Part shown: positions 59,694-64,000 of the stretch, piece after piece | Position numbering within the stretch: the first letter of the stretch is position 1 | Layout: every line of letters begins with the position of its first letter | NCBI RefSeq assembly: GCF_030697375.1 | Contig: NZ_JAUYQD010000065.1 | Location: 1-64,000 of the forward strand | DNA from: Rhodoferax sp. | GTDB taxonomy: Bacteria; Pseudomonadota; Gammaproteobacteria; Burkholderiales; Burkholderiaceae_C | Reading direction: 5' to 3' | Length of the DNA: 64,000 nt | Made by a program: the position numbers and the translations under genes | Notes under the pieces: model-generated | What the model saw: only the letters and a program-made list of their open reading frames with translations | What the model was told of the DNA's origin: nothing | Database searches by the model: none

Positions 59694-60947
59694 ATGACCC
59701 AAGAAAAACCCGCCGCTCTCTCCCACCTCAAGGTACTCGACCTCTCCCGGGTCCTGGCCGGCCCCTGGTGCACCCAAATGCTGGCCGACCTGGGGGCTGA
59801 CGTGGTCAAGGTCGAACGCCCCGGCGTGGGTGACGACACCCGCCACTGGGGCCCCCCATTCCTGCAAGACGCCCAGGCCCGAGACACCGACCAGGCCACC
59901 TACTTCACCTCCTGCAACCGCAACAAACGCTCCATCACCATCGACATGGCCAAGCCCGAAGGCCAGGCGCTGATCCGTCGCATGGCGGCGCAAAGCGACA
60001 TCGTGGTGGAAAACTTCAAGGTTGGCGGCCTGAAAGCCTACGGGCTGGACTACGCCAGCCTCCAGGCGCTCAACCCGCGCCTGATCTACTGCTCGGTCAC
60101 CGGCTTCGGCCAGGACGGCCCCTACGCCGAGCGGGCCGGTTACGACCTCATGATCCAGGCCATGAGCGGCATGATGAGCATCACCGGCAAGGCCGACGAC
60201 GTGCCCGGCGGCGGCCCGCAGCGCGTGGGCGTGGCGCTCACCGACCTGTTTACCGGCGTGTATGCGTCCACCGCCATTTTGGCGGCGCTGGAAGTGCGCA
60301 ACCGCACCGGCCATGGCCAGCACATCGACATGGCGCTCCTGGACGTGGGCATGGCCATTTTGGCCAACCAGGCGGCGGGTTTCCTGAACACCGGCAAGGT
60401 GCCCCAGCGCCAGGGCAACAGCCACCCCAGCCTCGCGCCCTACCAGGACTTTCCCACTGCGGACGGCGCCATGCTGCTGGCCATTGGCAACGACGGCCAG
60501 TTTGCGCGTTTTTGCGAGGCGGCGGGCCACCCCGAGTGGGCCGCCGATCCGCGTTATGCCAGCAACAGCTTGCGGGTCCAAAACCGCGAGACCCTGATCC
60601 CGGCCTTGCAAAGCGTCACCCGCACCCGCAGCACCGCCCAGTGGATCACCCTGCTGGAAGACCAGGCCGTGCCCTGCGGTCCGATCAACGACCTGGGGCA
60701 GGCCTTTGCCGACGCCCAGGTGCAGGCCCGGGGTTTGGTGGTGAAACAGGCCTTGTCGCCCGCAGAGTCTGCGCAGACAGCTATCGAATCCATAGCAACC
60801 GTGGCCAGCCCCCTGCGCCTGACGGCCACGCCCCCGGTGCTGCGCCGCGCCCCTCCGGGCTTGGGCGAACACACGGACGAGGTGCTGGAAGAGCTGGGGC
60901 TGGATGCGCTGACCATTGCGTCCTTGCGCGTTGGCGGCGTGGTGTAG
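59694..60947 (+). CDS. CaiB/BaiF-type CoA transferase (probable glutarate CoA transferase)
   Basis: A 417-aa class III CoA transferase. The N-terminal LSHLKVLDLSRVLAGPWCTQ and the catalytic Asp in RAGYDLMIQAMSG (about residue 180) are present. Position downstream of gcdH suggests that it activates glutarate with succinyl-CoA; that is inference. No Shine-Dalgarno precedes the ATG. The leader (about 59648-59687) has an AC/GAAAC-rich short tandem repeat. Codons near 60777-60798 contain a GCTAT...ATAGC palindrome. Confidence 0.9.
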   Translation: MTQEKPAALSHLKVLDLSRVLAGPWCTQMLADLGADVVKVERPGVGDDTRHWGPPFLQDAQARDTDQATYFTSCNRNKRSITIDMAKPEGQALIRRMAAQSDIVVENFKVGGLKAYGLDYASLQALNPRLIYCSVTGFGQDGPYAERAGYDLMIQAMSGMMSITGKADDVPGGGPQRVGVALTDLFTGVYASTAILAALEVRNRTGHGQHIDMALLDVGMAILANQAAGFLNTGKVPQRQGNSHPSLAPYQDFPTADGAMLLAIGNDGQFARFCEAAGHPEWAADPRYASNSLRVQNRETLIPALQSVTRTRSTAQWITLLEDQAVPCGPINDLGQAFADAQVQARGLVVKQALSPAESAQTAIESIATVASPLRLTATPPVLRRAPPGLGEHTDEVLEELGLDALTIASLRVGGVV

Positions 60948-61101
60948 GGCAAGACCTTGCGTTTGGGAATCAGCTGCTGCAAGCGCTTGAATTTGCCCAA
61001 CGAGGTATTGAACTGGTGTGGAGCGCTGGTGTTATAGATGGGTGTTTCGTTTTTTTCGTTTTTTGCTAAACTGGAAACCAGCCAAACACAAGGAGTGCAC
61101 C

Positions 61102-61656
61102 ATGCCCAACACCCCATCCCGTGCGAAAACAACGATTCAGTCTTATGACCCCTTGGAGCCTCTGGTAACCGCTATCGGGTTGATGCTCGCTGAGAATGTG
61201 GGCAAGACGCAAGCGCAGCCCAGTGCATTGTCCTTTCATGTATCCCAAGCCCTGCATCAGGTTCTGGAGTCCCCCACCCCCCAAAGCAGGAGTACCAGAA
61301 TGCTCTTGATACGGCATTTGGTGGATATTGAAAGCCAGCAGATAGGAATTTCAATCCCAGACAACCAAGCGGTCGCAGGCGATCTGATCAGCACTGCCCA
61401 GGCGGCGGAAATACTGGGCTACAGCCGCCCCTACGTTGCCATGCTGATTGATCAGAACCAACTGAAAGGGGCCACGGTCTCCGCTGGCGGTCATCGCCGG
61501 GTGCCCCGTGCAGCCGTTTTGGCATGGAAGGCGAAGCACTTGGTGAAGGACAAGGTTACGGGTCTGCGCACCGAGGGACAAAAAATAGGTGCGTACAAAA
61601 GCACTGAAGTGGATGCCGCGCGGCGGGTCAAGGCGCTTGCATCAACTCCCAAATAG
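61102..61656 (+). CDS. HTH protein, probable antitoxin of a PIN toxin
   Basis: A 184-aa protein. The N-terminal 90 residues are helical and unassigned. Residues about 92-150 are an excisionase/MerR-type helix-turn-helix (STAQAAEILGYSRPYVAML, GGHRRVPRAAVLAW). AAGGAG lies before the ATG. The PIN-domain gene follows after seven bases, the usual order for an antitoxin that also represses its operon. Confidence 0.82.
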   Translation: MPNTPSRAKTTIQSYDPLEPLVTAIGLMLAENVGKTQAQPSALSFHVSQALHQVLESPTPQSRSTRMLLIRHLVDIESQQIGISIPDNQAVAGDLISTAQAAEILGYSRPYVAMLIDQNQLKGATVSAGGHRRVPRAAVLAWKAKHLVKDKVTGLRTEGQKIGAYKSTEVDAARRVKALASTPK

Positions 61657-61663
61657 CCCCGCG

Positions 61664-62290
61664 ATGCACCCCCACCCACTTACGCCTGCGGGAAATACGC
61701 TGGTCATTCTGGACGCATGCGTGCTGCTGCCCTCCCGACTGTCAGATGTGCTGTTCGACTTGATGCTCGAAGGGATGTACTTCGCGCACTGGACACATGA
61801 TGTGGAGGTTGAATTTTTGCGGAACTGGCCCATGGTTCATCCAGATGCCACAGCGTCTGGCCCCAAGCGATTGAAGGCCTTTCAGAGAGCCACCGGCAAC
61901 ACTCACTTGGTCTTGGGGCATGGCGATACAGCCAACATGCGCCGTGTTCCTGGGCGTGTGCAGGCCAATGACCGTCATTTGGTCGCTGCGGCCTTGGTTA
62001 TGGTGAATGGTCTTGATGAAGAAGACGATCCGAAGCAGCACAAGGTGCTGATCGTTTCCAGCAACACCAAACACTTGGCCGTCGCCGACACCAGAAAACT
62101 TGGAATTGAAGTGGTCAAACCTGGCGAATTCCTGGACAGTTTGTTTGCAGCCGCCCCAGAAAGGACAAGCCAAACCATTGCCAAATCGATCAGCGATTTG
62201 AAGAAGCCACCGTACTCCAGAGAGGAGATGGTGGCTGCGCTACGCCTGCATGGCGCTAAAGAGTTGGCGAAAGGCCTGCTCAACTTGTAG
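61664..62290 (+). CDS. PIN-domain protein, probable RNase toxin
   Basis: A 208-aa PIN-like protein. The first acidic residue is in LVILDACVLLPS (about 16-27), a second in ANDRHLVAAAL (about 105-115), and SSNTKHLAVA (about 138-147) gives the late Asn/Asp position. PIN toxins cut RNA with Mg2+. Coupling to the HTH gene makes a toxin-antitoxin module likely. It converges on the binding-protein gene with stops three bases apart, inside a small AGTACC/GGTACT palindrome. Confidence 0.82.
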   Translation: MHPHPLTPAGNTLVILDACVLLPSRLSDVLFDLMLEGMYFAHWTHDVEVEFLRNWPMVHPDATASGPKRLKAFQRATGNTHLVLGHGDTANMRRVPGRVQANDRHLVAAALVMVNGLDEEDDPKQHKVLIVSSNTKHLAVADTRKLGIEVVKPGEFLDSLFAAAPERTSQTIAKSISDLKKPPYSREEMVAALRLHGAKELAKGLLNL

Positions 62291-62293
62291 TAC

Positions 62294-62998
62294 CTACTGG
62301 TACTGCTGAAAAATGCGGGCCGTGGTGCCGTCTTTCACCATGGCCTTGAGGGTTTGGTTGAGGGTGTGGATGGTGGCGCTGGGCACGCCGGGGTTGCAGG
62401 CCAGATGCAGCTCGGTGGCGCGCAGGTTGAGAAGTGGCTTGATCTTGGCGCCGAACTTCTTGGCAAACCAGGGCCCCGCCGATATACCGGTCGCCCAGAT
62501 GTCGATACGCCCGGCCATCAGTTTTTTGATCGTTTGCTCGTCGTTGGCCGCATTGTCCATGGCAAATTTTTGCTCTTCCAGGTACACCGCGACCGCGTCA
62601 CCCCGGTAGCCGCCCACGCGGTACTTGCGGGCATCGTCCAGGGTTTTCAGGGAAATGCTGCTGTTCTCCAGGGCAAACAGAACCCAGTCATTGCGTGCCA
62701 CCGGACCCACCCACTGGAACTGGTGCTCGCGCGCCTCGGTCCGGGTGGTGGAGTAGACGCAGGTATTTTTCTCGTCCCTGGCCATGAAGAAGGCGCGCTC
62801 CCAGGGGTACATGCTGATGCTGTAGTCCACATGGGCCCGCTTGAACAACTCGTGCACGATGTCGGTGGCACTGCCGGTGATGGTTTTGCCTCCGTCGGTG
62901 CTGTAGTTGTAGGGCGGCGCGTCCTCGGTTGTCACGATGAGCGGTTCAGCCCAGACATTGCTGGCCAGGAACACGCCCAGGCAGAGTATTTTCTTCAT
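62294..62998 (-). CDS. Periplasmic solute-binding protein, amino-acid type (SBP_bac_3)
   Basis: A 234-aa exported protein (signal peptide about 1-18, VWAEP) of family 3 solute receptors: TTEDAPPYNY at the mature start, ATDIVHELFKRAHVDYSI, YPWERAFFMARD, then GYRGDAVAVYL. GGAGG precedes the ATG. No permease or ATPase gene is adjacent, so it may work alone, as orphan members of this family in proteobacteria often do. The ligand is unknown. Confidence 0.87.
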   Translation of the reverse strand: MKKILCLGVFLASNVWAEPLIVTTEDAPPYNYSTDGGKTITGSATDIVHELFKRAHVDYSISMYPWERAFFMARDEKNTCVYSTTRTEAREHQFQWVGPVARNDWVLFALENSSISLKTLDDARKYRVGGYRGDAVAVYLEEQKFAMDNAANDEQTIKKLMAGRIDIWATGISAGPWFAKKFGAKIKPLLNLRATELHLACNPGVPSATIHTLNQTLKAMVKDGTTARIFQQYQ

Positions 62999-63103
62999 CA
63001 GAGACCTCCAAAGGTAAGTGCAACCCATCCGCTTCATCGCCAAGCCATAAAGCCTGGGCCACTGTGCCACCGGCGCCTTGATTTGGCAAGGCACCGTGGT
63101 GGT

Positions 63104-63117
63104 TGAAAACGTTATCA
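63104..63117. promoter_or_regulatory. LacI-type operator before the LacI regulator gene
   Basis: TGAAAACGTTATCA is a near-perfect palindrome with the central CG typical of LacI/GalR operators (halves TGAAAAC and GTTATCA match at six of seven positions). It lies 50 bp before the regulator's ATG, fitting autoregulation. Confidence 0.6.
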
Positions 63118-63166
63118 TCCGAGCCATGCCGGCCCCTTGCCGGGCCAGATTCCAGGGATTTTCAGC

Positions 63167-64000
63167 ATGACTACAGGCACAGACCACGCCAGCGCCTCCG
63201 GGCAGGACACCGTTACTTTGTTGGACGTGGCGCGTGTGGCCGGGGTGTCGCCCGCCACGGTGTCGCGCATTCTGAACGGTACCGCCAAGGTGGGGGACGA
63301 CAAACGCAAGGCCGTGGAGGACGCGATCGCGGCCCTGAACTTTCGGCCCAACCTGTTTGCGCGCAGCCTCAAGACCGGTATCACCATGACCGTGGGGGTG
63401 CTGACCCAGGCGATCGAGAGCCAGTTTTACTCCCGGGCGCTCAAGGGCATCGAGGCCGGGCTGCAGGGCAGCGGGCATTCCCCCATCATCGTGAGTGGCC
63501 ACTGGGATGCCGAAACCGATGTGGCCAGCCTGCGGATTCTGAGTTCGCGCCGGGTGGACGGCCTCATCATCCTGACTGGCTGCATTGGCGACAGCGACGT
63601 GCTGGCCGCAGCCCGCAAGCAGCCAGTGGTGATCACCGAGCGGGTGCTCAACGCCCCCAACCTGCGCTCCATCAAGCTCGACCAACGGCGCGGCGGTTAC
63701 CTGGCCACCCGGCACCTGCTGGCCCTGGGCCATACCCGCATTGCCCATATCACCGGCGTCCAGGGGCGTGCGGATGCGCAAGAGCGTTACCAGGGCTACC
63801 TGGATGCGCACCGGGAGGCCGGTGTCACGCCCGACCCGGAACTGGTGGTGGCCGGGGACTTCACCGATGCACAAGGGCTGGCGGCCATGCAGCAATTGCT
63901 GCACAGCGGCAAGCCCTTCACCGCCGTGTTTTGCGCCAACGACGAATCGGCCCTGGGCGCGCGCCTGGCCCTGTACCAGCACGGACTGCAGGTTCCCCAG
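63167..64000 (+). CDS. LacI-family transcriptional regulator (cut by window end)
   Basis: The first 278 codons of a LacI/GalR regulator. The N-terminal helix-turn-helix (about 17-60; LLDVARVAGVSPATVSRILNG) is followed by the hinge region and a periplasmic-binding-type sensor (VGVLTQAIESQFYSRALKGI, GLIILTGC, IAHITGVQGRADAQERYQGY, FCANDESALGARLALY). Family members have about 340 residues, so about 60 codons lie beyond the window. CAGGGA is upstream of the ATG. The effector sugar is unknown. Confidence 0.9.
   Translation, partial: MTTGTDHASASGQDTVTLLDVARVAGVSPATVSRILNGTAKVGDDKRKAVEDAIAALNFRPNLFARSLKTGITMTVGVLTQAIESQFYSRALKGIEAGLQGSGHSPIIVSGHWDAETDVASLRILSSRRVDGLIILTGCIGDSDVLAAARKQPVVITERVLNAPNLRSIKLDQRRGGYLATRHLLALGHTRIAHITGVQGRADAQERYQGYLDAHREAGVTPDPELVVAGDFTDAQGLAAMQQLLHSGKPFTAVFCANDESALGARLALYQHGLQVPQ

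Noticed and set aside
60777..60798. GCTAT...ATAGC palindrome inside the CoA transferase gene, similar to the terminator-repeat core
   Set aside because: Too short to assign to the repeat family, and the reading frame is undisturbed.
59169..60872. 567-codon open frame on the minus strand opposite the CoA transferase
   Set aside because: It runs antisense to a well-supported CoA transferase gene and through the inverted repeat arms; its translation is low-complexity with no family features.

Overview
The window looks like chromosomal DNA of a GC-rich betaproteobacterium. Gene content (scoAB-type CoA transferase, deo salvage operon, PotABCD-like importers, GcdH, many chemoreceptors and c-di-GMP enzymes) and two families of short dispersed palindromic repeats fit Burkholderiales, probably Comamonadaceae (Rhodoferax/Polaromonas-like). 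The assignment is by recognition; no database search was possible. The first 88 bases are pure C and look like a contig-end artefact.

Layout. 0.2-8.9 kb is signal transduction: a HisKA_2 kinase with an ANTAR antiterminator-type regulator, a GGDEF/EAL protein and a chemoreceptor that share one sensor domain, and an Aer-like receptor. 8.9-11 kb holds a PAS-LuxR regulator divergent from scoA-scoB. 11-17.1 kb is a six-gene nucleoside-salvage operon (nudK-cdd-PNP-deoC-deoA-deoB) divergent from its likely DeoR-type repressor, with a repeated operator between them. An Asp-nucleophile alpha/beta hydrolase and a 983-aa PAS-GGDEF-EAL protein follow. 21.5-27.8 kb is a TetR-controlled fatty-acyl-CoA cluster (high-MW FabG, MaoC, thiolase, acyl-CoA dehydrogenase) ending in a strong terminator.

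28-34 kb is mixed: a small secreted PKD-like protein, Fic protein, low-MW protein tyrosine phosphatase, AAA-ATPase/PDDEXK protein, tRNA-Gly(CCC) and a chemoreceptor. 34.3-46.2 kb is a ten-gene minus-strand operon (gabT, a complete PotABCD-like importer with two substrate-binding proteins, a PEP-mutase-like enzyme, guanidinobutyrase, a cupin and gabD) divergent from a MocR/GabR-type regulator. It reads as a route from 4-guanidinobutyrate through GABA to succinate.

46.2-47.3 kb is a decayed convergent region with a DUF1428 remnant. 47.3-55.5 kb is the most unusual locus: a 7TMR-DISM kinase and OmpR-type regulator divergent from three genes for exported proteins (a TPR-secretin, a 755-aa protein of unknown type, and a protein ending in a jacalin-like lectin domain). 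Candidate tandem half-sites for the regulator lie in the divergent promoter. 55.6-64 kb holds a methyltransferase, UspA, a LysR regulator divergent from gcdH, a CaiB/BaiF CoA transferase behind a large inverted repeat, an HTH-PIN toxin-antitoxin-like pair, a periplasmic amino-acid-type binding protein, and a LacI regulator cut off by the window edge.
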